Positions 1-6,644 of a stretch of DNA of 7,906 nucleotides are shown here, piece by piece. Positions within the stretch are counted from its first letter, which is position 1, and every line of letters starts with the position of its first letter. The DNA lies in contig CANGMW010000117.1 in assembly GCA_947454695.1 (NCBI GenBank), forward strand, positions 1 through 7,906. The letters are read 5' to 3'. Below the pieces are notes generated by a model that was not told the origin of the DNA, did not search any database, and saw only the letters and a program-made list of their open reading frames with translations. Source of the stretch: Comamonadaceae bacterium. GTDB taxonomy: Bacteria; Pseudomonadota; Gammaproteobacteria; Burkholderiales; Burkholderiaceae_C. The position numbers and the translations under genes were made by a program.

Positions 1-149
1 ATGAAGTGTTTGCCCTGCTGCGTCGCATGCACAGCGAGCGCGGGATTTCTTTTGTGCTGGTCACGCATGACCCGCGCTTGGCGGCGCGTTGCGACCGCAC
101 GGTAGAACTCATCGACGGCCAGATTGCGCTGCCCTCGGACAGGCTTTGA
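1..149 (+). CDS. ABC transporter ATP-binding protein, C-terminal fragment (LolD/MacB/YbbA-like)
   Basis: Only the last 49 or so codons are present; the 5' part lies outside the window and the first complete codon starts at base 3. The fragment contains FVLVTHDPRLAARCDR followed by VELIDGQI. That is the H-loop (switch histidine in VTHD) and the final strand of an ABC ATPase of the LolD/MacB/YbbA group, whose members drive lipoprotein release or efflux from the inner membrane. It ends at TGA 147-149. The ATPase family is clear, but the subtype cannot be decided without the Walker A and signature regions. It is convergent with the minus-strand gene ending at 351. Confidence 0.8.
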   Translation, partial: EVFALLRRMHSERGISFVLVTHDPRLAARCDRTVELIDGQIALPSDRL

Positions 150-207
150 GTTAACTCGTTCGTCTGCTTGATGGGGAAGACACACCCGCTAGGCCGAGCT
201 CAAATCT

Positions 208-257
208 CCGTTCGCCCTGAGCCTGTCGAAGGGCTTCGACGAGCTCAGCCCGAACGG
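208..257. repeat. REP-like imperfect palindrome
   Basis: The left arm starts CCGTTCGCCCTGAGCC and ends TGTCGAAG; the right arm starts CTTCGACGAGCTCAGCC and ends CGAACGG. The arms pair over about 24 bases with four mismatches, around the short centre GG. The wording (TTCG..CTGAGC..GTCGAAGG) matches the extragenic palindrome commonly scattered in Comamonadaceae and related genomes, often attributed to REP-associated (RAYT) transposases. That attribution is from memory. Confidence 0.75.
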
Positions 258-321
258 ATGTGGCTCAGCCCGAACGGGAAAAGCTCAGCCTGGACGGGTT
301 ATTGAGCTCAGCCCGAACGGG
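243..321. repeat. Tandem half-REP units, period 20-23 bp
   Basis: The 15-mer GCTCAGCCCGAACGG occurs exactly at 243-257, 263-277 and 306-320. A variant with two substitutions (CTGGACGG ending) lies at 283-297. Unit starts are 20, 20 and 23 bases apart. The first unit is the right arm of the palindrome at 208-257; the later units lack a matching left arm, so the array looks like local duplication of one half-palindrome. Confidence 0.8.
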
Positions 322-350
322 TATTTAGGCGCAGTCCCAGCAAGCCCTGT

Positions 351-2084
351 TCAATCGGTCTTCGAAACACCCAACAGCACATGGCGCATGATCAGCACCT
401 GCGCCATGTAGTAGGTCGACAAAATCCACAAGCTCGCCGTCGGCAGCGGTTGCATGAATTTGTTGATCGCCAGCAAGCTGTCGCTCAGCATGAAAAAGCA
501 AGCGCCCCAGGCCACAAAGCGACTGGCCGCATCGGCGCGCACCCCGGCGCGACCGATCGCTTGCGCCGCCATCAAAGCAATCACCACCACATAGGCCATC
601 ACCGCACCCGTCAAGACGGGCCCCGGCAAACCTGTCCACAGTATGGCCACCATCAGTGCGCCAACAGCCAATGTGCAGGCCAAAGCGCCACGGCTGGGAA
701 ACCACTTGCCCCCGGGCGTGCTGCGTTGGAGCAGCACGATGTAGGCCAAATGCGCTGACAAAAACGCCACCAGGCCGGCGATGAAATGGTTGCCCGGCAG
801 CATGAGCAACACGTCACCGATCAGGGACGCCAGCAAGGCCACCCCCAACAACACTTTGAGAAAAACAGGTGCTTTGGTGGCGACGGGTGCGCTGGCTACC
901 CAAGCCAAAGCCAGCACCATGGTCAGCGGCTTGAACACCATGTGCAGCGCGCCCAAGCCCAGCGCACCACTGGTCGTGGCCAAGGCCGCGCTGTTGATCA
1001 TGAAAAGTTCCAGCGGCTGCAGCCGGCCTTGCAGCAAAGCGCCGGTGGTCCACAAACCCGCGCTCAGCGCACACAGCCACACCAGGTTGGTCATGAAAGG
1101 CAGGCTATCGGTTTCCCACAAAAACACCGCCACACCGCCCAGCAAGAGCGCAAAGTGGGCGGCACCCAGCAGCTTCACCCCGCGGCTCACCTGCGGCGCA
1201 AACTGGCGCACCTGCGTGATGGAGAAGGGCGGTTTAGGAAAACGCGCCGCCACATCGTCAGGCCGCCAGCCCGGTGTCTTGAACCACACGCGCAGCTTGT
1301 CGCCCCAGTGGCGGGTGTGCCAGCTGTCGCGCAGCAACTGCCAGTACACCTCGGCGTTGGCCCACAGCGGGTCCCAGCTGTGCAGCGCGTCGCGCGTGCC
1401 ATAGACGCAGCGCACGTCTTCTTCGCGAAAGCTGCCGAACAGGCGATCCCACAGAATCAGGATGCCGCCGTAATTGCGGTCCAGGTGCCCGTCATTGAGC
1501 GCGTGGTGCACGCGGTGGTTCGACGGGCTGCAAAACCAGCGGTCAAACCAGCCGAGCTTGCCGATGTGCTCGGTGTGCACCCAGTACTGGTAGAGCAAAT
1601 CGACCAGCGCCACGATGCCAAACACCAGCGGCGGCACACCGGCCAGCGCCATGGGCAGGTAAAAAATCCAGCCCAACAAGGCTCCGCTGCTGGTCTGTCG
1701 CAGGGCGGTGGACAGGTTGTAAGACTGGCTTTGGTGGTGCACCACATGCGCGGCCCAGAACACCGCACTCTCGTGCCCGGCGCGGTGCAGCCAGTAGTAG
1801 CAAAAATCGTAGAACACCAGCGCAATCAGCGCGCCATACCAGGTGGTCCAGAACGCCTCGTTGTGCCACAGGGCCACCACGCTGTAGACCGCGGTGTAAA
1901 TACCCAGACGCAGCAGCCGGGTGAGCACCGCGCTGATCTGGCTGAGCATGCCCAGGCTGATGCTGTTGATCGCGTCGTCAAGCTGGTAGGTGTTGCGCCC
2001 GCGCGCGTAACCCCAGGCCCATTCGATGGCAATCATCGCAAAAAATACCGGCGTGGCCAGCACAATGATCTGACTGGGACTCAT
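351..2084 (-). CDS. Alkylglycerol monooxygenase-like hydroxylase fused to YhhN/TMEM86 lysoplasmalogenase-like domain
   Basis: A 577-residue membrane protein. Residues about 1-285 form a fatty acid hydroxylase/sterol desaturase domain with the eight-histidine di-iron signature: HRAGH (100-104), HVVHH (113-117) and HRVHH (190-194). The surrounding text (YNLSTALRQ, YQYWVHTEHIG, DRNYGGILILWDRLFG) resembles alkylglycerol monooxygenase (AGMO/TMEM195), including Glu105 after the first motif, more than typical sterol desaturases. AGMO oxidises the O-alkyl bond of ether lipids with tetrahydrobiopterin. Residues about 303-575 are a multi-pass YhhN/TMEM86-type domain: KPL (385-387), GD (423-424) with LLMLP, AH..Y (444-448) and SD (534-535). 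TMEM86 and YhhN are lysoplasmalogenases. Start: ATG 2084 overlaps the upstream stop (ATGA), with GAGAGGG 8 bases before it; longer in-frame starts lack this support. The ether-lipid role is inferred. Confidence 0.88.
   Translation of the reverse strand: MSPSQIIVLATPVFFAMIAIEWAWGYARGRNTYQLDDAINSISLGMLSQISAVLTRLLRLGIYTAVYSVVALWHNEAFWTTWYGALIALVFYDFCYYWLHRAGHESAVFWAAHVVHHQSQSYNLSTALRQTSSGALLGWIFYLPMALAGVPPLVFGIVALVDLLYQYWVHTEHIGKLGWFDRWFCSPSNHRVHHALNDGHLDRNYGGILILWDRLFGSFREEDVRCVYGTRDALHSWDPLWANAEVYWQLLRDSWHTRHWGDKLRVWFKTPGWRPDDVAARFPKPPFSITQVRQFAPQVSRGVKLLGAAHFALLLGGVAVFLWETDSLPFMTNLVWLCALSAGLWTTGALLQGRLQPLELFMINSAALATTSGALGLGALHMVFKPLTMVLALAWVASAPVATKAPVFLKVLLGVALLASLIGDVLLMLPGNHFIAGLVAFLSAHLAYIVLLQRSTPGGKWFPSRGALACTLAVGALMVAILWTGLPGPVLTGAVMAYVVVIALMAAQAIGRAGVRADAASRFVAWGACFFMLSDSLLAINKFMQPLPTASLWILSTYYMAQVLIMRHVLLGVSKTD
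2081..2084 (-). promoter_or_regulatory. ATGA stop/start overlap with Shine-Dalgarno (translational coupling)
   Basis: The TGA of the PLP enzyme (2081-2083) and the ATG of the membrane fusion (2082-2084) share bases. A GAGAGGG ribosome-binding site lies at 2093-2099, inside the upstream gene. This fixes the start of the fusion gene and suggests coupled translation. Confidence 0.8.
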
Positions 2085-3256
2085 GTCAAACACCCTCTCG
2101 CATCCACGTTGAACAATGACTCGACCACCCCCTGACTCAGCCCCCCGCGCACGCCCACCAGCTGCGCATGCAGGTTGACGGTCGGGTCGCAATGGCCGGG
2201 CACCAGCCACAGGGTGTCGCCCAAGGCGGGCAGTGTCTCGCCCCGCAAAATACCATGCTCGTCGCCACCGTTGCCATAGTGCAAATCCCTAGCCCACACC
2301 GTGGGCAGGCCCGAATCGATGGCGTGGCTTTTATGGCCGGCATCGCACACCGCATGGGTGGCGCTCACGCTCATCACCTGGGTTTTGATGAACAGGGCAT
2401 GCTCGAACTCCGGCTGATCCGGCGCGGGCATGTTCTGCGCGTAGTCGGCGTCCATGAAGAGGTAAGAGCCGGCCTGCAATTCGCCATACACGCCACTGGC
2501 GGCTTCCAGTGCAAACGTGCCGGTGCCCGCGCCGGTGATGAGCGCAGCGGGCAGCCCGGCCTGTTCCAGCGCGGCACGTGCGGCCTTGACCCTTGCCAGC
2601 ACCTGATCGAACGCGGCTTGCCGCTCGGCGGGTGTGCGGCCGTGTTGGGCGCGGCCATGGTAGGCCTGTAGCCCGGCAAAGCGCAGGCCGCTGTGTTGTG
2701 CCAGTGCACGGGCCAGGGCCACCACCGCATCGGCACTGCCCACGCCGCAGCGGCCATGGCCCACATCAAGCTCGATGAACACATCGATGACAGACGCCGT
2801 GTTCAGGCTTTGGCACGCCTCGGCCAGCGCTTGTACGCCCGGCAGGCTGTCCACCGCAATGGCCAGGCGGCCACCTTGTGAATGCAAAGCGTGCGCGAGT
2901 GCAGCCACCTGCTGCAGCTTGTGCGGGGCGATCACCTCGTTGCTGATGTAAATGTCGTTCACGCCAGCGGCGGCCAGTGCGAGCGCCTCAGACGTTTTTT
3001 GCACACACACGCCCACCGCACCGGCCTGCATTTGCTTCAAGGCCAGCGCGGCGCTCTTGTGCATCTTGGCGTGGGGGCGCAGGCGCACGCCGTGGCGGCG
3101 CGCAAATTCGGCCATGCGCGCGAGGTTGCGTTCCATCGCGTCCAGGTCCAGCACCAGCGCCGGCGTGTCGACGGCGGACACGCTCTGGCCGATCAAGCCG
3201 ATCAAGCCGATCAGGCCGGGTTCAACGTTCGGTGATTTCATCCAACGAGGACTCAT
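2081..3256 (-). CDS. DSD1-family PLP enzyme (D-threonine aldolase / D-serine dehydratase-like)
   Basis: About 391 residues. TPALVLDLDAMERNLARM (31-48) opens an alanine-racemase-like TIM barrel. RPHAKMHKS (60-68) carries the PLP lysine, expected to be Lys64. YHGRAQH (199-205) and GAGTGTF (242-248) fit the barrel. The C-terminal domain has DEHGIL (332-337) and PGHCDPT (353-359), where His355 and Cys357 are the metal ligands of this family (Mn2+ or Zn2+). Members cleave or deaminate D-threonine, D-serine or D-3-hydroxyaspartate; which substrate applies here cannot be read. It overlaps the phosphatase gene by 35 bases with this start, or by 20 if ATG 3241 is used. Neither start has a clear Shine-Dalgarno, and a GTG still further in (Val26) is possible. 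The N-terminus carries a LIG triplet repeat of uncertain status. Confidence 0.88.
   Translation of the reverse strand: MSPRWMKSPNVEPGLIGLIGLIGQSVSAVDTPALVLDLDAMERNLARMAEFARRHGVRLRPHAKMHKSAALALKQMQAGAVGVCVQKTSEALALAAAGVNDIYISNEVIAPHKLQQVAALAHALHSQGGRLAIAVDSLPGVQALAEACQSLNTASVIDVFIELDVGHGRCGVGSADAVVALARALAQHSGLRFAGLQAYHGRAQHGRTPAERQAAFDQVLARVKAARAALEQAGLPAALITGAGTGTFALEAASGVYGELQAGSYLFMDADYAQNMPAPDQPEFEHALFIKTQVMSVSATHAVCDAGHKSHAIDSGLPTVWARDLHYGNGGDEHGILRGETLPALGDTLWLVPGHCDPTVNLHAQLVGVRGGLSQGVVESLFNVDARGCLT
3191..3217 (-). repeat. 9-bp tandem repeat (3 units) in the 5' end of the PLP-enzyme gene
   Basis: On the plus strand GATCAAGCC occurs at 3191-3199 and 3200-3208, then GATCAGGCC at 3209-3217. 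Read on the minus strand it encodes LIG three times, residues 15-23. Because 9 is a multiple of 3, slippage would change length without shifting frame. Confidence 0.85.
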
Positions 3257-3866
3257 CCAGGTGCGAGGTATCGGCCCAGCCCACCAGGGAGAGGCCTTGT
3301 GGCGTCCACAGCAGGCGGTTGACCGCGGTGTTGGTCAGCTCCCAGGTGCGCGGGGCTTGCAGGCTCTGGCCGGTGGCCAGGCGGTAGAGCTGGTCCATCA
3401 CGCCGCCGTGCGCAACCAGCACGATCTGCTGGCCCGGGTGTTGGGACGCCAGGGCATGCAGGGTGTGCGAGACGCGCTCTTGCACCTGGGTGAGCGACTC
3501 GCCACCGCTGGGGGCCCAGTGCGGATCGCGCTGTCGCCACAGCTCGGCATCTGTGGGAAACAGTGTTTCCAACTCGCCGTAAATCTGGCCTTCAAAGCTG
3601 CCAAAGCCGCGTTCGCGCAATCCGGTGTGGGCTTGCAGCGGCGCGCCGGTGGCCTCGGCAATGGCGCGTGCCGTCTCCAAGGCGCGCAGCAAGTCGCTGC
3701 TGTAAATCGCGTCGATCGGATCGCCCTGCGCCAGCACGCGGGCCAGCCGCTTTGCTTGCCATTGACCCGTCTCGTTGAGCGGGATGTCCAGATGGCCCTG
3801 AATGCGGGTGTCCACATTCCAGGCGGTTTCGCCGTGGCGAATCGCCAAAATTCTTGTTGCGTCCAT
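3222..3866 (-). CDS. Histidine phosphatase family protein (GpmB/CobC-like)
   Basis: 214 residues, the usual length for the branch. RHGETAWN (10-17) holds the phospho-accepting His11 with Arg10. IQGHLDIPLNETG (22-34) follows as in phosphoglycerate-mutase-like phosphatases. SSDLLRALETA (56-66) gives the phosphate-pocket Arg61, RERGFGSFEG (84-93) the acid/base Glu85, and VAHGGVM (151-157) the second catalytic His153. The family dephosphorylates small phosphoesters; relatives act as broad phosphatases, phosphoglycerate mutases or alpha-ribazole phosphatase, and the substrate here is not evident. It starts 13 bases after the ttcA stop and its 3' end overlaps the next gene, so it is probably in the same operon. 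No strong Shine-Dalgarno precedes ATG 3866. Confidence 0.92.
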   Translation of the reverse strand: MDATRILAIRHGETAWNVDTRIQGHLDIPLNETGQWQAKRLARVLAQGDPIDAIYSSDLLRALETARAIAEATGAPLQAHTGLRERGFGSFEGQIYGELETLFPTDAELWRQRDPHWAPSGGESLTQVQERVSHTLHALASQHPGQQIVLVAHGGVMDQLYRLATGQSLQAPRTWELTNTAVNRLLWTPQGLSLVGWADTSHLDESSLDEITER

Positions 3867-3879
3867 GGTGTGTAGGCAG

Positions 3880-4806
3880 TCAGTTCACTTGGATGACCTG
3901 AATCGACGGCAAGCTGCCCACCGGTTCGGCAAAAGTCTCTTCGTCAAACGCTTTGTCGCCGTCGTCGCTGGCCACGCCGGTGGCTTTCAGTCCTTCAAAG
4001 TCATACTGAGCGCGGTCCATCAGGTGCGAGGGCACCACGTTGGACAAGGCGCTGAACATGCTCTCGATGCGGCCGGGGAATTTTTTCTCCCACTCGCGCA
4101 GCATATTGCCCACCTGTTTGCGCTGCAGGTTTTCCTGGCTGCCGCACAGCGTGCAGGGGATGATGGGGAAGGCGCGGTGCTCGGCCCAGCGCACCAGGTC
4201 TTTCTCGGCCACCTGGGCCATGGGGCGGATGACGATGTGGCGGCCGTCGTCGCTTACCAGCTTCGGGGGCATGCCTTTGAGCTTGCCGCCAAAAAACATG
4301 TTGAGGAAAAAGGTCTGCAGCATGTCGTCGCGGTGGTGGCCCAGCGCGATCTTGGTGGCGCCGAGTTCATCGGCCACACGGTACAGAATGCCGCGGCGCA
4401 AACGGCTGCACAGGCTGCACAGGGTCTTGCCTTCCGGGATGACACGCTTGACGATGGAGTAGGTGTCCTGGTTCTCGATGTGAAAGGGCACACCCACGGT
4501 CTTGAGGTACTCGGGCAGCACATGCTCCGGAAAGCCCGGTTGCTTCTGGTCCAGGTTGACGGCGATCAGCTCAAAGTTCACCGGCGCACGCGCCTGCAGC
4601 TTGAGCAGGATGTCCAGCATGGCATAGCTGTCCTTGCCGCCGGACACGCACACCATCACCTTGTCGCCCTCTTCAATCATGTTGAAGTCCACAATGGCCT
4701 GGCCGACCTGGCGGCACAGGCGCTTTTCCAGCTTGTGGGTCTCGCGCTCGATCTTGGCGGCTTTGCCGAAGGTGTCGGTCTCGGCGTCAATCCAGGTCGT
4801 GTTCAT
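3880..4806 (-). CDS. ttcA: tRNA 2-thiocytidine(32) synthetase TtcA
   Basis: 308 residues with the chosen start. TtcA is a cytosolic ATP-dependent Fe-S enzyme that installs 2-thiocytidine at position 32 of certain tRNAs. SGGKDS (55-60) is the PP-loop that adenylates the cytosine. CSLC (130-133) supplies the paired cysteines, and CTLC (218-221) the second pair found in TtcA; together they provide cluster ligands and catalytic sulfur chemistry. LGHHRDD (155-161) is the family motif in between. KIERETHKLEKRLCR (18-32) is the conserved N-terminal helix. Start choice: ATG 4806 gives MNTTWIDA, which I recall as the common Comamonadaceae N-terminus. An in-frame ATG at 4851 and a TTG at 4860 would add 15 or 18 residues, and none has a clear ribosome-binding site. 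It is first of four packed minus-strand genes. Confidence 0.95.
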   Translation of the reverse strand: MNTTWIDAETDTFGKAAKIERETHKLEKRLCRQVGQAIVDFNMIEEGDKVMVCVSGGKDSYAMLDILLKLQARAPVNFELIAVNLDQKQPGFPEHVLPEYLKTVGVPFHIENQDTYSIVKRVIPEGKTLCSLCSRLRRGILYRVADELGATKIALGHHRDDMLQTFFLNMFFGGKLKGMPPKLVSDDGRHIVIRPMAQVAEKDLVRWAEHRAFPIIPCTLCGSQENLQRKQVGNMLREWEKKFPGRIESMFSALSNVVPSHLMDRAQYDFEGLKATGVASDDGDKAFDEETFAEPVGSLPSIQVIQVN

Positions 4807-4860
4807 GGTGTGGGCTCGGGCAGGGTCAAACTTACGGTGGTGGCTGGCCATTAAATTCAA

Positions 4861-5138
4861 GGGCTAGGGCGTGCGGGAGGATGCGACACAGGGTAGGGCG
4901 ATATTCCCACGATAGCCGCTATTTTGCCGTAGAGAGCTGCCATTCAAAATTGGCTATGCGCGTGCCGAAGGCGTGGGAGTCTGTATGACTGCAGAAGGGT
5001 AGGTGGCTTGATGCGACGGAAAAACTGCAGGAGGCACAAACGCTGTAATTCGGTGAGCCAGTGGCAGTCCGCTCAACGTCTGAATTTACCGGCCTGCGCG
5101 ACCTTTCGTGATTGCCAGATGGAGTGATGGGTTGGGCC
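4861..5138. other. Intergenic segment upstream of ttcA / downstream of DUF2806 gene
   Basis: About 280 bases without a convincing gene; a weak 93-codon minus-strand frame here starts inside the DUF2806 gene and has no recognisable domain. It must hold the promoter of the ttcA operon, but I could not pick a confident -35/-10 pair. It also holds the inverted repeat at 4912-4957. No terminator with a T-run is visible for the DUF2806 gene. Confidence 0.5.
4912..4957. repeat. Imperfect inverted repeat upstream of ttcA
   Basis: The left arm ATAGCCGCTATTTTG (4912-4926) pairs with the right arm CAAAATTGGCTAT (4945-4957): ATAGCC with GGCTAT, and ATTTTG with CAAAAT, separated by a small bulge. The loop is 18 bases. 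There is no T-run. It lies about 60-105 bases before the longest ATG start of ttcA, so a leader structure or a small extragenic repeat are both possible. Confidence 0.5.
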
Positions 5139-6155
5139 TCATAGCGATTGCATATTAAAAAAATTGATCTGATTCTCTCCAACTGGAACACAGTCACCAA
5201 GCTGAACGTCGAACCCTTGCCCTTTTATTGTTGTTCCAAGCGTACGCAAGTAAGCGTCATTTGCTTGGAATGTACCGAGCCGAAGAATCTGCCGACCCAA
5301 ACCGGTGAGTTGATAGATCTGAATTTTGAGAGTCTTGACAGGGTCAGCGTGAGTAACTAGCAAGATTCGCCCGTATGAGACCAATGCTTGCTGGAAGCGA
5401 TCTGGCAATTGCGACGGCCAAGTAATTTCAAGCCCCAAAGCCTCAGCGCCGGACACAATCCCGAGTTCTTGCAGAACTAGCAGCAATGAGAAGGTGACAC
5501 CTGCGGACTCGAGTAGCGCTTTTGCGTCGCGAAAGATTACGTCGTTCACCACAAATGGCGACACCTTTTCGATGGCCTTTGCTTCGTCCTGAGAAAGGTT
5601 CCGCAGAAACTCGAGTGTTCGTAGTGAATAGCGGCCTGGGTTCTTCACTTCGCCAGCAAGAACTTTACCCCACAGTGTTTGGAGATCTTCAGACGACACG
5701 CCTGCAGCGCATTCGCGCCACCGAAGTAACCAGTCGTCGGATGGTTGTCTCTCAGTCGGCTCCTGTGAGTCTTGTGCCAGTTCTTTCTCGGCATGAAGGA
5801 CTGCCTTGGATATGCTGATTTCTCGACGAATTGATTCAGCGCGGACATTACGGTCTGCAACCTCTGCGATATGCGGGAGTAGCGCAGGGTGGGAATTTTG
5901 TTCGGAAAGTAGAAATACCCCCTCTCCTGTCCGTTGCTTGATAAGCTTTCCATCAGGAAGTAATAGCTTTTGACCGGAAAGAATTGCCTTGGCATCAACC
6001 TCAGCCTGTGCGAGCACCAGCAGTTCATCTCGCCGAACGTTAATCGCAGCATGCCCCTCTCTCCGAATTTGCCACGGTTTGAGTAATGATCCAATCCCTT
6101 TATCGGCAATCGTATCCCACAGCTTAATAAGCAGCTTTTCACCAGGTATGTCCAT
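5139..6155 (-). CDS. DUF2806-type protein of unknown function
   Basis: 338 residues, soluble, no signal peptide or membrane helix. The best landmark is the central block WLLRWRECA (142-150), VSSEDLQTLWGKVLAGEV (153-170), then PGRYSLRTLEFLRNLSQDEA (173-192), which I recognise as the DUF2806 signature. The N-terminal third is a charged helical region. The last third, with QIYQLTGLGRQIL (279-291), resembles the closing strand-turn-helix of a winged-helix-like domain and ends in a distinct tail. The biochemical function of the family is not known to me. Start support: AAGGA lies 7 bases before ATG 6155 and a promoter-like pair stands just upstream. Base composition is lower in GC than the ttcA operon. 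It lies in an accessory segment with an integrase relic, so recent acquisition is likely; a role in defence would be speculation. Confidence 0.82.
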   Translation of the reverse strand: MDIPGEKLLIKLWDTIADKGIGSLLKPWQIRREGHAAINVRRDELLVLAQAEVDAKAILSGQKLLLPDGKLIKQRTGEGVFLLSEQNSHPALLPHIAEVADRNVRAESIRREISISKAVLHAEKELAQDSQEPTERQPSDDWLLRWRECAAGVSSEDLQTLWGKVLAGEVKNPGRYSLRTLEFLRNLSQDEAKAIEKVSPFVVNDVIFRDAKALLESAGVTFSLLLVLQELGIVSGAEALGLEITWPSQLPDRFQQALVSYGRILLVTHADPVKTLKIQIYQLTGLGRQILRLGTFQANDAYLRTLGTTIKGQGFDVQLGDCVPVGENQINFFNMQSL

Positions 6156-6162
6156 ACCTCAA

Positions 6163-6204
6163 TCCTTAGAAGAAAATTATGATTCCAAGCGTAATGTAGG
6201 TCAC
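6163..6204 (-). promoter_or_regulatory. Candidate sigma-70 promoter and RBS of the DUF2806 gene
   Basis: Reading the minus strand, GTGACC (6199-6204) and CATAAT (6176-6181) are separated by 17 bases and match the -35 and -10 consensus at 4/6 and 5/6. Transcription would begin near 6169, leaving a short leader that still contains the AAGGA ribosome-binding site (6163-6167) before ATG 6155. Confidence 0.5.
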
Positions 6205-6448
6205 ACAAGCCAGTACGCTAAAACCTATGTTGTTCGGCTTGCAATGCCTTGTGACAGCTTGTGCTGCAAAGTTGACTTTTTTTCGGTGGACTTCGTGCTG
6301 TTAGCAGAAAAAAATGCAGGTAGAAGGGGCCGCCGTACCGCCAATACATCCGTCAGAGAAAACGCCTCGAATTCCGAAAACTTTCCGACTAGAGCGCACC
6401 CACAGAAACTTCCCATTGCTCCGATCCCCACGTGACGCTGGCATTTTC

Positions 6449-6478
6449 CAAAAGAAAAGGCCTCTTGTAGCAAGGGCC
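6449..6478 (-). terminator. Orphan Rho-independent terminator-like hairpin, minus strand
   Basis: Read on the minus strand, GGCCCTTG (6471-6478) pairs with CAAGAGGCC (6459-6467) around a 3-base CTA loop, with one unpaired A. It is followed by TTTTCTTTT (6450-6458). Stem, tight loop and T-run fit an intrinsic terminator. No supported gene lies upstream of it on that strand, so it may end a small RNA or be a relic. Confidence 0.5.
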
Positions 6479-6605
6479 AGACTGAATTTTCGATAGAGTG
6501 CGGTCAAATAGCGAGCTCTGATGATTGTCAGGACGATGTAGACTGATCCGCCAAATACCTTAGGATTGAAGCTGTGTGTTATGCAAAATGTATGTTAATT
6601 AAAAA

Positions 6606-6633
6606 TTGACGCACTTTAGGTCTGCTTCATTAT
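6606..6633 (+). promoter_or_regulatory. Candidate promoter of the secreted-protein gene
   Basis: TTGACG (6606-6611) is a 5/6 match to the -35 box, preceded by an A/T-rich run like an UP element. CATTAT (6628-6633), 16 bases further on, is a 4/6 -10 box; TATTTT (6631-6636) at 19 bases is an alternative. The leader to ATG 6695 would be about 55 bases. Confidence 0.45.
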
Positions 6634-6644
6634 TTTGAATGAAG
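6625..6644. promoter_or_regulatory. Perfect 7-bp inverted repeat over the putative -10 box
   Basis: CTTCATT (6625-6631) and AATGAAG (6638-6644) are exact reverse complements separated by ATTTTG. The repeat covers the candidate -10 region, a position suited to an operator. A leader hairpin is the alternative; the stem is AT-rich and weak. Confidence 0.4.

Larger units (their letters stand above)
150..350. other. Convergent intergenic gap holding REP-like repeats
   Basis: This gap lies between two convergent genes and shows no plausible coding region. Its right-hand part is filled by a palindrome and half-repeats, listed separately. Neither strand has a T-run after a hairpin, so no classical Rho-independent terminator is visible, although the repeat could act as a transcript 3' end structure. 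Confidence 0.6.

Noticed and set aside
243..321. Possible CRISPR array
   Set aside because: Units of 15 bases with gaps of only 5-8 bases leave no room for spacers; these are half-palindromes of a REP-like element.
786..2135. 449-codon open frame on the plus strand
   Set aside because: It lies wholly antisense to the monooxygenase-lysoplasmalogenase gene, is rich in Q, H and R with no domain, and is the usual by-product of high-GC third positions.
3802..4854. 350-codon plus-strand open frame opposite ttcA
   Set aside because: It mirrors the unmistakable ttcA reading frame, and its low-complexity V/H/A/Q-rich text matches no family.
4919..5200. Minus-strand 93-codon frame below the DUF2806 gene
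   Set aside because: It begins inside the DUF2806 coding region in another frame, has a serine- and cysteine-rich composition without motifs, and has no start signal.
5645..6208. 187-codon minus-strand frame overlapping the DUF2806 gene
   Set aside because: It is an alternative frame of the same strand, without a ribosome-binding site or recognisable motif; the 338-residue frame has both.
6301..6507. Minus-strand 68-codon frame in the gene-poor gap
   Set aside because: It starts with TTG, has no ribosome-binding site or domain, and runs through the terminator-like hairpin.
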